Of a stretch of 64,000 nt of DNA, positions 1 through 7,779 are shown in pieces. Below the pieces are notes generated by a model. That model was given only the letters and a program-made list of their open reading frames with translations. It was not told where the DNA came from and searched no databases. The position numbers and the translations under genes are program-made. How positions within the stretch are numbered: position 1 is the first letter of the stretch; each line of letters begins with the position of its first letter. The stretch is from NCBI RefSeq assembly GCF_012273015.1, contig NZ_CP050954.1, positions 2,954,001 to 3,018,000 of the forward strand, given 5' to 3'. This DNA is from Hymenobacter sp. BT18. Its GTDB lineage: Bacteria > Bacteroidota > Bacteroidia > Cytophagales > Hymenobacteraceae.

Positions 1-674
1 CGGACGTTCCCGCCGGTGTCACCGGAAGGCATCTGCGAGTCGTGGTTGGGGACCCGGCTGCTATCGGTGGTGTTGGCCGCTACATCGGTGGCTGGGGTAG
101 CGGCTTCTGCGCTGGGCACCGGAGGCGTAGCGGGAAAATCCGTGGTGCCGGCTTTCTTGGCCGATTCAGAGCTGGGTTCGAAGGTAGAAGCCGTGGCTTG
201 AGCCCGCTCTTTGGGCGTTTCGCCCGTTACGCTTGCATGGCTTTCTACCACTACCGCGCGGCTGCTTTCCCAGGCTTCAAACTTATCCATCTCATCGGTG
301 AGGGTAGACGTAAACCACGCCACCAGGGCTACGTCGTCGAGCAGGCCCAGCACCGGGATAAAGTCCGGAATCAGGTCAATGGGGCTGAGGAAGTAGATGA
401 TGACTGCTACGGCAGCCACAATAGTCGGCGTGGGCAGGCCCGTATACTCACCCGAAACGGAGGCGCGTATCAGGCGGAACAGACGCTGCAGGCTTTCCCA
501 GGCTTCATGGGCAATGGTGCCTACGTCATTCTTTTCACTGGCTTTCTGATACGCATCGTTCAGCAGCTGCTTGATGCGCAGGGGTTTGCGTACGTACTCT
601 TCGGCCGAGTGCATAGCGCGCTTAAAGAAAGGCGAAGAACTAACCTGTTCACCGTTGGGAGCTTGGTTTGCCAT
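1..674 (-). CDS. YkvA/DUF1232 family protein, partial (C-terminus beyond left edge)
   Basis: Reads in frame from an ATG at 674 to the window edge, so the C-terminus is missing. The DUF1232 signature SPIDLIPDFIPVLGLLDDV lies at residues 97-115, inside a hydrophobic stretch starting near residue 84. This is the membrane-associated core typical of YkvA-like proteins, whose function is unknown. The N-terminal 80 residues are charged and helical. After residue 130 the chain becomes a low-complexity Pro/Ala/Thr/Ser tail, probably disordered. It is transcribed away from the rest of the window, so its operon partners are not visible. Family assignment is firm; no biochemical role can be given. Confidence 0.85.
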   Translation of the reverse strand, partial: MANQAPNGEQVSSSPFFKRAMHSAEEYVRKPLRIKQLLNDAYQKASEKNDVGTIAHEAWESLQRLFRLIRASVSGEYTGLPTPTIVAAVAVIIYFLSPIDLIPDFIPVLGLLDDVALVAWFTSTLTDEMDKFEAWESSRAVVVESHASVTGETPKERAQATASTFEPSSESAKKAGTTDFPATPPVPSAEAATPATDVAANTTDSSRVPNHDSQMPSGDTGGNV

Positions 675-777
675 GATGATGCGGAGTAAGGAAGAGAATG
701 AGGAATGGTTGGGAAGCGGTAGGGCCGCCCGGGTACTATACTGCGGTACGCGAAAATAGTTGGCTGCCGGAAAAGCA

Positions 778-808
778 ACAGCCCCAGCCGAAATTCGACC
801 GGGGCTGT
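778..808 (-). terminator. Hairpin terminator downstream of the NlpC/P60 gene
   Basis: An 8-bp GC-rich stem (acagcccc/ggggctgt) with a 15-nt loop lies just past the stop codon of the NlpC/P60 gene. On the minus strand it is followed by a short T-rich run. A rho-independent terminator is likely, although the U-tract is modest. Confidence 0.5.
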
Positions 809-831
809 GCCACTACAAAACGTGCTGATAC

Positions 832-1440
832 CTAGTTGTGCGCTACCCGCCCAGCGGCGTAGAAGTTGCGCTGGTAGTAGGCTTGGTGCAGGGAGCTTAC
901 CATAACGCCACCGTTGGTAGCAGAGTGGGCAAACTTGCCGTTGGTGAGGTAGATACCTACGTGGTAAATAGGTTGGCCGGGGCCGCGGCGGAAGAATACC
1001 AGGTCGCCGGGCTGCATGGCGTCTTTGGCAACGCGCTGCACGTTCTCGAACATGGAGCGGGAGCTACGCTGCAGGGTGATGCCGTATACTTCTTTGAACA
1101 CGCGGGTTACAAAGCCGGAGCAGTCGGTGCCGCGCTTGGAGTTGCTGCCGTAGTGGTAGGGAGTACCGAGCCAGTCTGTTACAGTGCGGAGCAGATCTTT
1201 GTTCTCGGTGTATTCCAGCTTTACGCCCAGCGCCTGCGCGTACTGGCTATACTGGATAGAGTCGCGGTAGGAAGCCCGGGTGCTGGGGCCTTCAACAGGG
1301 TCAGTGCTGAGAAAATCGGGGAGGAGGGAAGCTTCCGCTGCCACAGGCGAGCCAAGGGCAGTTGGAGCAGGGGCTTGCTCGAAGAAGAAAGATAGAGCCA
1401 GGGAGGCAGCGGCGAGGCAATACAGAATTCTGTTTTTCAT
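832..1440 (-). CDS. C40 family (NlpC/P60) cell-wall hydrolase, secreted
   Basis: Peptidoglycan-peptide endopeptidase expected to act in the periplasm. An N-terminal signal peptide (MKNR, then a hydrophobic run to about residue 20) is followed by a linker of about 65 residues. The NlpC/P60 domain then covers about residues 85-202. The catalytic triad is visible: Cys107 in TDCSGF, His160 in YHVGIYL and His172 in KFAHSAT. The total of 202 residues fits a single-domain Spr/NlpC-type enzyme with no SH3 or LysM binding module. Followed by a hairpin terminator and flanked upstream by a 315-bp gap, so it is probably monocistronic. Family and catalytic residues are clear; the bond cleaved is inferred from the family. 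Confidence 0.93.
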   Translation of the reverse strand: MKNRILYCLAAASLALSFFFEQAPAPTALGSPVAAEASLLPDFLSTDPVEGPSTRASYRDSIQYSQYAQALGVKLEYTENKDLLRTVTDWLGTPYHYGSNSKRGTDCSGFVTRVFKEVYGITLQRSSRSMFENVQRVAKDAMQPGDLVFFRRGPGQPIYHVGIYLTNGKFAHSATNGGVMVSSLHQAYYQRNFYAAGRVAHN

Positions 1441-1755
1441 TGTCCGTCGTAGGTGGCAGAATCAATTTAAGGGTCAGCTCCAACCAGGAACCTTAGCGTA
1501 CTTCGTGTTACTCGATACTCAGAGCTGCAGCAGCCAAAAAAGAGAGTGAAGACCAGCGGAATCAGACCAAATCAATAAAGATTATTCCTGTCCCGTTGAG
1601 TAAAGCTAACCTCAAAAAGTCAAGCTATCCAAACGAAGACCGGGTAATGGCGTTAAATACTTCATTTAGTGCTATATTATTTTCAAATATTTATGACCCT
1701 CCTTGCAACCAGCCACTGAGGAGGCCCGTATATTCCGGCCGTTCTGCCGAGCCTT
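1441..1755. other. Gene-free stretch between divergent genes
   Basis: A 315-bp divergent intergenic region, clearly richer in A+T than the flanking genes, especially at 1640-1700. It presumably carries the promoters of the NlpC/P60 gene (leftward) and the HExxH gene (rightward). I see no convincing complete TTG/TAnnTTTG pair, no RNA gene and no repeat. Confidence 0.5.
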
Positions 1756-2118
1756 ATGCCTAGTCCCCGCATCGTTGAAAACTCCCTCTTTGCACGTATT
1801 GCCCGTTTGGTGCTAAAGTCGTCCAGCGTGGCCATGGTTCTGGGCAATACTATTCATCTGAGCGGCGTGAAGCGCCAGGATTTTCTGCGTGACCCTTATT
1901 GGGTAGCGCACGAGATGTGCCACATCCGGCAGTACCAACAGCACGGCTACTTCGGCTTCCTGGGCCGTTACCTGCTCGAATCGATGCGGGTGGGCTACTA
2001 CGCCAACCGCTTCGAGGCGGAAGCCCGGCAGGCCGGCCGCGACGAAGCCCACCTTTACGCCAACGGGCTGCCATTGCCAGATCCTGCAAAGATGCATCGC
2101 GGCGCTGGCGCGGCCTGA
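1756..2118 (+). CDS. Small HExxH-motif protein (putative zinc-binding, DUF4157-like)
   Basis: A 120-residue protein from an ATG start. It contains HEMCHIRQYQQHG around residues 52-64, an HExxH zinc-metallopeptidase motif in a context resembling DUF4157 or minimal gluzincin-like domains. A Glu-rich segment (NRFEAEARQAG) about 25 residues later could supply a third ligand. There is no signal peptide and no obvious membrane segment. It is short for a protease, so it may be a minimal metalloprotease fold or a non-catalytic relative. Neighbours give no functional hint. The motif is seen directly; peptidase activity is inference. Confidence 0.7.
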   Translation: MPSPRIVENSLFARIARLVLKSSSVAMVLGNTIHLSGVKRQDFLRDPYWVAHEMCHIRQYQQHGYFGFLGRYLLESMRVGYYANRFEAEARQAGRDEAHLYANGLPLPDPAKMHRGAGAA

Positions 2119-2374
2119 TCCTGTTGCTCATACCCTAACTGATCGGGTAAGCACGAGGCTACTTTTGCCGTGGTGACAGGGTGCGGCCACGGATGCATGA
2201 TTAAGCGCCGCCGCCGGCTTTCTTACAAACGGCCATTAGCAGGTGATGTAGCAGAGAATGAGTGTATAAAACCCTGTTCTTTTTGTAACCTAGGAAGGCA
2301 AACTTACGAATAGTAGCCAGAAGCTGCCTAGCCGGCAGCAGCGTTATTGTTCTATCTAACCACCCTTCCTCGTC

Positions 2375-3052
2375 ATGGAAAATAAGCAAAATCAACCCTC
2401 TTCGAGTAATTCGAATTCCAATAAAAACGCTCAGTCTTCTACTCCTTCCTCGTTTGCCCAGCAAGCTTCGGCTTCGGATAACAGCACTAGCGGCGCTACG
2501 CAGCGCGAGGGTGCCCAGAAGGATGTATCGTCTAAAGCTCAGACCAGCAGCACCCGGAGCACCAATGCTGCCAACACCGAGTCGTCTGCTTCGATGAATG
2601 CAGGAGATTTGCTGAGCAGCGTAGAGGAGCGTTTCACCCAAGGCAAATCGGGAGTACAGTCCTGGATCAGCCAAACCGACTGGCGCGAAACCATGAATCA
2701 GCTGCCCCAGTCCGTGAAAGATCTGGGTACCAAGGCTACGGAGCAATTCAATAAGCTCACTACCACGCAGAAAGTCGTGGGTGGCGCCTTGCTGTTGGGC
2801 GGCCTCGGCTACCTGGCTTCGCGCTCTTCGCAGAAAACCAGCGACAATGAGTGGAGCACCGCCAAAGCCCGCCGCAACGACTACCGCTCGGGCAACATTC
2901 CCCGCGTAGAGTCTTCGCAGCGTTCCTCGGAGTGGAACAAGCGCACGATGCCTTCTTCAGCCTCAACGGCTTCTTCGTCTTCCTTCGACCGTGACCAGGA
3001 TGCTCGTCGTTCTGACCGCGGCTCCCTTGGCCACGTAAACATCGACAGCTAG
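2375..3052 (+). CDS. Low-complexity Ser/Gln/Asn-rich protein with one hydrophobic segment
   Basis: Not recognised as a named family. The first 75 residues are extremely rich in Ser, Asn, Gln, Thr and Ala and probably disordered. A short ordered region follows, where SVEERFTQGKSGVQSWIS resembles amphipathic helices seen in stress or envelope-associated proteins. A single hydrophobic stretch (VVGGALLLGGLGYLA, about residues 134-148) and a Ser/Arg-rich tail complete it. It reads like a single-pass or membrane-associated structural or stress protein. The start is the ATG at 2375, preceded by an AT-rich leader without a Shine-Dalgarno. Two hairpins follow the stop. Being a real gene is likely; the function is unknown. 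Confidence 0.75.
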   Translation: MENKQNQPSSSNSNSNKNAQSSTPSSFAQQASASDNSTSGATQREGAQKDVSSKAQTSSTRSTNAANTESSASMNAGDLLSSVEERFTQGKSGVQSWISQTDWRETMNQLPQSVKDLGTKATEQFNKLTTTQKVVGGALLLGGLGYLASRSSQKTSDNEWSTAKARRNDYRSGNIPRVESSQRSSEWNKRTMPSSASTASSSSFDRDQDARRSDRGSLGHVNIDS

Positions 3053-3055
3053 GCT

Positions 3056-3083
3056 GCTAGTAGTTTGCTGGCAAACTACTAGC
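3056..3083. repeat. 13-bp near-perfect palindrome after the Ser-rich gene
   Basis: The arms gctagtagtttgc and gcaaactactagc are perfect inverted copies separated by only 2 nt, immediately after the stop codon at 3052. As RNA this folds into a tight hairpin just before the GC-rich terminator. It could be part of a tandem terminator or an operator-like palindrome. Confidence 0.6.
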
Positions 3084-3088
3084 AAGAG

Positions 3089-3126
3089 AAAAGCCCCCGC
3101 ATCGTACTAACGAATGCGGGGGCTTT
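3089..3126 (+). terminator. Rho-independent terminator
   Basis: A 14-bp stem, aaaagcccccgcat paired with atgcgggggctttt, with a 10-nt loop and T-rich flanks on both sides. It terminates the Ser-rich gene (+). It also faces the minus-strand tRNA, so it could act bidirectionally. Confidence 0.9.
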
Positions 3127-3134
3127 TGTTTGTG

Positions 3135-3207
3135 AGCCTGTTATTGGACTCGAACCAACGACCTGCTCATTACGAATGAGCTGCTCTACCAACTGAGCTA
3201 AACAGGC
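3135..3207 (-). tRNA. tRNA-Thr (anticodon CGT)
   Basis: On the minus strand a complete cloverleaf can be drawn. The 7-bp acceptor stem is GCCTGTT/AACAGGC. The D-arm contains AGCTCAGTTGGTAGAGC. The anticodon arm is GCTCATTCGTAATGAGC with anticodon CGT, reading ACG (Thr). The T-arm has TTCGAGT in the loop and one G-T wobble at the base of its stem. The discriminator is T, and CCA is not encoded. A single isolated tRNA. Confidence 0.95.
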
Positions 3208-3364
3208 ATTTCCCGAAGCCCGAGTGGCTTTCAAGGGCTGCAAAGATAAAGAGCGGCGCGGAAACCGCGCAAGCTACTTGGCAATTTTTTCGGTCTAGCT
3301 CAGGGTGTACAGCTTTACACCGGCTAAATCAGGTCTGATTCGTCCATCGTTTTCTGCTTTTCTA

Positions 3365-3835
3365 ATGAAAAAATCGTCTTCCCCGAACTCCGTTTTACGC
3401 GCTTTGGCCAGCGGATTTGCCGGTGCCGTTGTCGTGACCCTGATTCATGAAACCGTGCGGCGCGTGCGGCCGACGGATGCGCCCCGCATGGACATCATTG
3501 GCGAGCGGGGCCTGCGCAAAATTCTACGGGCAGCGGATGCCCCTCAACCCGACGCTTCCACTGCCTATGGCCTCACGCTGGCCGGCGACATCCTGAGCAA
3601 CGGCTTATACTATAGCCTGGTGGGCAGTGGCCGGGGCGTATGGTGGCGTGGCGCTGCGCTAGGGCTGGCGGCGGGCATTGGGGGCGTGACTTTGCCAGGG
3701 CCGTTAGGCCTCGGAAATGGACCCAGCAACCGTACTCCCCAAACTAAGGCTATGACGGTAGCCTGGTACCTGGTAGGCGGGCTGGTAGCCGCCGCTACAG
3801 CTTCGGCGTGGCAGTCTAAGGCTAACCGCCGCTAA
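3365..3835 (+). CDS. Hypothetical membrane protein
   Basis: A 156-residue protein from the ATG at 3365 (MKKSSSPNSV). An in-frame GTG 60 bp upstream is less likely because it adds a poorly conserved-looking extension. Hydrophobic helices occur near residues 12-26 (ASGFAGAVVVTLIHE), 75-85, 95-115 (glycine-rich) and 130-148 (AWYLVGGLVAAATASAW), giving three or four possible membrane spans. It ends with a basic tail KANRR. I do not recognise a family. It is followed by an FkbM-type methyltransferase after 42 bp but nothing ties the two functionally. Confidence 0.75.
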   Translation: MKKSSSPNSVLRALASGFAGAVVVTLIHETVRRVRPTDAPRMDIIGERGLRKILRAADAPQPDASTAYGLTLAGDILSNGLYYSLVGSGRGVWWRGAALGLAAGIGGVTLPGPLGLGNGPSNRTPQTKAMTVAWYLVGGLVAAATASAWQSKANRR

Positions 3836-3877
3836 CTAAGCAGCAATTCGCGGCTTTCCGGCATCTTTGCGACTGTT

Positions 3878-4639
3878 ATGATGAAAGACCTCCGCAAACT
3901 GCTGGTGCGCACCCTAGGCTTCGAGACGTACATCCGGCTGGTGAGCCGCGTGTACCTACGCCTGGTGGGGGCTGGCTGGGGCAAAGCCAAATACCCGGAG
4001 CTGTTTTTCCTGCGTCGGATTGTAAAGCCCGGGGACGTGTGCCTGGATATTGGCGCCAACCTCGGCTACTACTCCGTGATGCTCTCTAAGCTAACTGGGC
4101 CGGCGGGCCAGGTGCTGGCCGTGGAGCCCATTCCGGCGTTTCAGGCCATCTGGCGCGATAATGTGCGGCTGAGCGGCTACGATAACCTGATGCTACTGCC
4201 CTACGCATTGGGGGGCGAGAATACCACGGTGCAGATGGGCACTCCGGAGCGGGACGGACTGCTGCACCACGGCATGACGAAGATAGCCGCCAGCAACCCG
4301 CAGGAGCATTATGTGCGCACCTACGAAGTGCCCATGCGCAACCCCGACCAGCTGCTGGCCGACCTGACGCGCCTGGATTTTGTGAAGTGCGACGTAGAAG
4401 GGTTCGAGTACGAGGTGTTCCGGCACATGCAGGCCACGCTACGCCGCCACCGCCCCCTTATCCAGACGGAGCTGAACGGTCTCGAAAACCGCCGCCAGGT
4501 AGTGACGCTGCTAAGCGAGCTAGGCTACAAACCATTTGTGTTATCAGCTCGTTTGGAACTGGAGCCCTGCCTACCTGCGCAGCTCGAAAGCGCCGCCACG
4601 GCTGATTTTTACTTTCAACCTACCACGCCAATTGGCTAG
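3878..4639 (+). CDS. FkbM family SAM-dependent methyltransferase
   Basis: A class I methyltransferase of the FkbM family, which typically O-methylates sugars or small hydroxylated compounds. The SAM-binding motif I is DIGANLGYYSVM at residues 58-69, followed by the acidic VEPIPAF strand end (motif II). The later segment FVKCDVEGFEYEVF is the FkbM-typical DVEG motif. The length of 253 residues is normal. The ATG-ATG pair at 3878/3881 leaves a trivial start ambiguity. A -7-like catctttg sits at 3862-3869, just before the start. The acceptor is unknown; no polysaccharide cluster is adjacent, so the substrate cannot be inferred from context. Confidence 0.88.
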   Translation: MMKDLRKLLVRTLGFETYIRLVSRVYLRLVGAGWGKAKYPELFFLRRIVKPGDVCLDIGANLGYYSVMLSKLTGPAGQVLAVEPIPAFQAIWRDNVRLSGYDNLMLLPYALGGENTTVQMGTPERDGLLHHGMTKIAASNPQEHYVRTYEVPMRNPDQLLADLTRLDFVKCDVEGFEYEVFRHMQATLRRHRPLIQTELNGLENRRQVVTLLSELGYKPFVLSARLELEPCLPAQLESAATADFYFQPTTPIG

Positions 4640-4656
4640 CCTAGCTGCCCTGAGAG

Positions 4657-4929
4657 ATGCCGAAGTTCCTGCTTATTCTGCTGTTTGTTTTTCTGTTCGT
4701 GCGGTTTGTGCTGCCAGTGCTCCTGCGCATGCTGCTGGGGCGGGTAGTCAGAAAACAGATGAAGAACTTCGGCCAGCAATTTGGAACAGAAGTGCCCTTT
4801 GAGCAGCCGCCAACCGCCCCAGGGCCTTCAACTGGCGGCGTCCATGTTGACTACGTGCCGCCTAAGCAGCCGCGCAAACCCCAGGGCTTCAAAGGAGGAG
4901 AATACGTAGAGTTTGAGGAAGTGAAATAG
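4657..4929 (+). CDS. Small membrane-anchored protein, DUF4834-like
   Basis: A 90-residue protein with one N-terminal hydrophobic helix (about residues 4-26), a basic RMLLGRVVRKQMK segment and a Pro-rich middle. The tail ends in GEYVEFEEVK, a pattern seen in the small Bacteroidetes DUF4834 family. Function unknown. It starts 18 bp after the FkbM stop and is followed by a strong terminator, so it is likely cotranscribed with the methyltransferase gene. Confidence 0.72.
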   Translation: MPKFLLILLFVFLFVRFVLPVLLRMLLGRVVRKQMKNFGQQFGTEVPFEQPPTAPGPSTGGVHVDYVPPKQPRKPQGFKGGEYVEFEEVK

Positions 4930-4965
4930 CGTCCACCGGCTTGTGGCCGTTGACACCTAGTCTTA

Positions 4966-5004
4966 TAAACCCCGACCGTTTTAACCAAAACAGTCGGGGT
5001 TTTT
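4966..5004 (+). terminator. Rho-independent terminator
   Basis: The stem aaaccccgac/gtcggggttt is followed by a run of T residues, 37 bp after the DUF4834-like stop. It closes the FkbM/DUF4834 transcription unit. Confidence 0.88.
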
Positions 5005-5138
5005 GCCTTTAAAATCAAAAAAAGGGCTGGCCAAAGGCGGTACCTGCTGGCCGGGGAAATAAAATAATCGGGCTACCTTCGGGCTGCTTTGTTGGGTGTA
5101 GCGCCCTCCTGGTCTGTATTAGCTTCTTTTCACGCCGA

Positions 5139-7694
5139 ATGACAACCGTTTCCCCTGGCCCCGCGCCATTGTGGCGGCGGGTGCTGCCGCACCTGCTGGC
5201 TGTTTTATTTTTTCTGGTGCTGGCCGCCATCTACTTCTCGCCCATCCTATTTGATGGCAAGACGCTGGCCCAGCACGACATTGTGCAGTTCAACGGCGGA
5301 GCGCACGAAGCGGCGCAGTACCGCGAGGTCATGGGCAAGGAAGCCCTCTGGACGAACTCTATGTTCTCCGGCATGCCCACTTACCTGATCAGTACCCACT
5401 TTCCGGGCGACTTATCGGGCTACTTGCACAAGATCTTTACCCTGAATTTGCCGGCCGTAGTGGCCAACCTGTTCCTGACCTTGCTCTGCGGCTACATCCT
5501 TTTTGTGGCCTTGGGAGTGCGGCCCTTGCTGGCCGTGGTAGGAGCCATTGCCCTGGGCTTCACCAGCTACAACCTCATCATTCTGTCGGCGGGGCACAAT
5601 ACCAAGTCGCTGGCGCTGGCCTACGCCCCCCTGGTGCTGGCGGGCCTGCTGGTGGCCCTGCGGCGCAATAAGTGGCTGGGCGCCGCGCTGTTTGCGCTGG
5701 GGCTGACCATGAATCTGCGCTCTAACCACCTGCAGATTACCTATTACCTGCTCCTGCTTATTCTCGTCTTTGGCATTATTGAGTTGGTAGCCGCGGTGCG
5801 GGAAAACCGCCTGCCGGCCCTGCTCAACCGAGTTGCTATTCTGGGCCTAGCTGCGGTGCTGGCCGTGGGCGTGAGCTTTGGTCGTCTGTATACCACGCTG
5901 GAATACGGTAAATACAGTATTCGGGGCCGCTCGGAGCTGAAAACGCCTGCTCCTACGGCCCCGGGCCAGCCTACTGCCGCAGTGGAGGAAGCCGGCTCCG
6001 GCCTCGACCGCGACTACGCCTTCCAGTGGAGCTATGGCGTGGGCGAAACCATCACCTTGCTGGTGCCCAACTACTACGGTGGCGCTTCTCAGGGGGCACT
6101 CAGTGAAAGCTCGGCTACGGCCCAGGCCTTGGCTCAGCTAGGGGTACCTCCAGCCCAGCTCCAGGATGTGCTCCGGCAGCTTCCTCTGTACTGGGGCGAC
6201 CAGCCGATTACCAGCGGCCCCGTTTACCTGGGCGCGGGCGTACTGCTGCTATTTGTGCTTGGCCTGTTTGTGGCCGACCGTCGTACGCGTTGGTGGTTGC
6301 TGGCGGCCACTGTGCTGTCCATCGTGCTGGCCTGGGGCAAAAACTTCGAGGTCTTCAACAACCTGATCTTCGACTACTTCCCGGGTTACAACAAGTTTCG
6401 CTCGGTGAGTATGGCCCTGGTCATAGCTCAGCTGGCCGTGCCCCTGCTGGCTGTGCTGGCGTTGGCGCGGGTGCTACGGGCTCAGCCGGCCGTGGTAGCC
6501 ACCTCCGCGGCGTACCCGGCGCTGGCACCCAAACCCGCTGATACCCCCGAAACGGCCGTGCTGAAACGCCAGGTGCTCTACGCCGTCGGTATCACGGGCG
6601 GCCTCTGCTTGCTGGCGTACTTAGTAGGGCTGGGGGCTGATTTTGCTTCGCCTATTGATAGCAGCCTACAGCAGCAAGGCTTTCCGCTGGATGCCCTCCG
6701 CCAGGACCGGGCTTCGCTCATGCACAAAGACGTGTTCCGCTCCCTGCTGTTCATTGTACTCACCGGGGCTATTCTCTGGTTTTACTTGCAGCGCAAGCTC
6801 ACCGCTACGCTGGCCGCTGCCCTGGTTGGGGTGCTAACGCTGGTGGACCTCTGGGGCGTGGATAAGCGCTACCTCAACGACGACAACTTCCAGCGCGAAA
6901 CCGTAGCTCAGCAGTTTGTCCCCACCCAGGCCGATCAGCAGATTCTGCAGGACAAGGACCTGAGCTACCGGGTATACAACGCCAGCAACCCTTTCAACGA
7001 AGCCAATACTTCTTACTTCCACAAGAGCATCGGCGGGTACCACGGTGCTAAGCTGCGCCGCTACCAGGACCTGATTGAGCGGCAGCTGGCCCAGGGCAAC
7101 CCCGGGGTGCTCAACATGCTGAACACGCGCTACGTGATTGTGCCCAGCCAGCAGGCCCAGGGCGGGCTGCAGGTGCAGCGCAACCCTGGCGCCCTAGGCA
7201 ACGCCTGGTTTGTGAGCGAAGTGCAGCCCGTGAAAACTCCCGATGAGGAAATCAAGGCCCTGACCAGCCTGAGTCCGGCTACCACTGCCGTGGTGGATGT
7301 AGCCAAGTTCCCGCTTGCTAAAACCAACTTCATTACCGTCGGCTCTACTATTGCCCTCACGCAGTACTCCCCGGATAAGCTCACGTACAAGGTAAATGCC
7401 GTGCAGGATGGCTTCGTGGTCTTCTCCGAGATTTACTACAAGGATGGCTGGAATGCCTTTATTGATGGCAAGCCAGCTCCGTACGTGCGCGCCAACTACG
7501 TGCTGCGGGCTATGCAGGTGCCCACCGGAAAGCACACCATCGAATTCCGGTTCGAGCCTACTGCCTACTCCATAGGCAATACCGTTTCCCTGGTTTCCTC
7601 CATCTTGCTGATTCTGGCCCTGCTCGGCACGGTCGTGTACGCGCTACGCCGTCAGCCCGCCGCCACCGCGGCACCCGAACAGCTGGTAGCTTAA
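5139..7694 (+). CDS. YfhO family polytopic membrane protein
   Basis: An 851-residue inner-membrane protein of the YfhO family, which has a GT-C-like architecture and is usually linked to cell-surface glycan modification. A short basic N-terminus leads into about a dozen hydrophobic helices through roughly residue 590, including typical YfhO segments such as GGAHEAAQYREVMGKEALW in the first periplasmic loop. A C-terminal soluble part (about 600-815) carries YYKDGWNAFIDGK, and a final helix precedes a short tail. ATG start at 5139. No second glycosyltransferase gene lies alongside, and the substrate is unknown. Family assignment is confident; the glycosyltransfer role is inferred. Confidence 0.88.
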   Translation: MTTVSPGPAPLWRRVLPHLLAVLFFLVLAAIYFSPILFDGKTLAQHDIVQFNGGAHEAAQYREVMGKEALWTNSMFSGMPTYLISTHFPGDLSGYLHKIFTLNLPAVVANLFLTLLCGYILFVALGVRPLLAVVGAIALGFTSYNLIILSAGHNTKSLALAYAPLVLAGLLVALRRNKWLGAALFALGLTMNLRSNHLQITYYLLLLILVFGIIELVAAVRENRLPALLNRVAILGLAAVLAVGVSFGRLYTTLEYGKYSIRGRSELKTPAPTAPGQPTAAVEEAGSGLDRDYAFQWSYGVGETITLLVPNYYGGASQGALSESSATAQALAQLGVPPAQLQDVLRQLPLYWGDQPITSGPVYLGAGVLLLFVLGLFVADRRTRWWLLAATVLSIVLAWGKNFEVFNNLIFDYFPGYNKFRSVSMALVIAQLAVPLLAVLALARVLRAQPAVVATSAAYPALAPKPADTPETAVLKRQVLYAVGITGGLCLLAYLVGLGADFASPIDSSLQQQGFPLDALRQDRASLMHKDVFRSLLFIVLTGAILWFYLQRKLTATLAAALVGVLTLVDLWGVDKRYLNDDNFQRETVAQQFVPTQADQQILQDKDLSYRVYNASNPFNEANTSYFHKSIGGYHGAKLRRYQDLIERQLAQGNPGVLNMLNTRYVIVPSQQAQGGLQVQRNPGALGNAWFVSEVQPVKTPDEEIKALTSLSPATTAVVDVAKFPLAKTNFITVGSTIALTQYSPDKLTYKVNAVQDGFVVFSEIYYKDGWNAFIDGKPAPYVRANYVLRAMQVPTGKHTIEFRFEPTAYSIGNTVSLVSSILLILALLGTVVYALRRQPAATAAPEQLVA

Positions 7695-7712
7695 TTAGTC
7701 TCGAGTATCTGG

Positions 7713-7756
7713 CAGAACCTTATCTGACCGCCCTGGCGGTGGCGGGTAAGGTTCTG
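7713..7756 (+). terminator. Hairpin between the YfhO-like gene and the next gene
   Basis: The perfect 10-bp arms cagaacctta/taaggttctg enclose an inner accgcc/ggcggt stem, forming one extended hairpin 19 bp after the YfhO-family stop. It lacks a clear U-tract, so it may be a weak terminator or an mRNA 3' end stabiliser. Confidence 0.55.
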
Positions 7757-7779
7757 TTGCGTTTACCGTTTTCCGCCTT

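Noticed and set aside
3305-3364. Upstream GTG start for the membrane protein at 3365
   Set aside because: The ATG at 3365 gives a conventional MKK start; the 20-residue extension looks like untranslated leader sequence.
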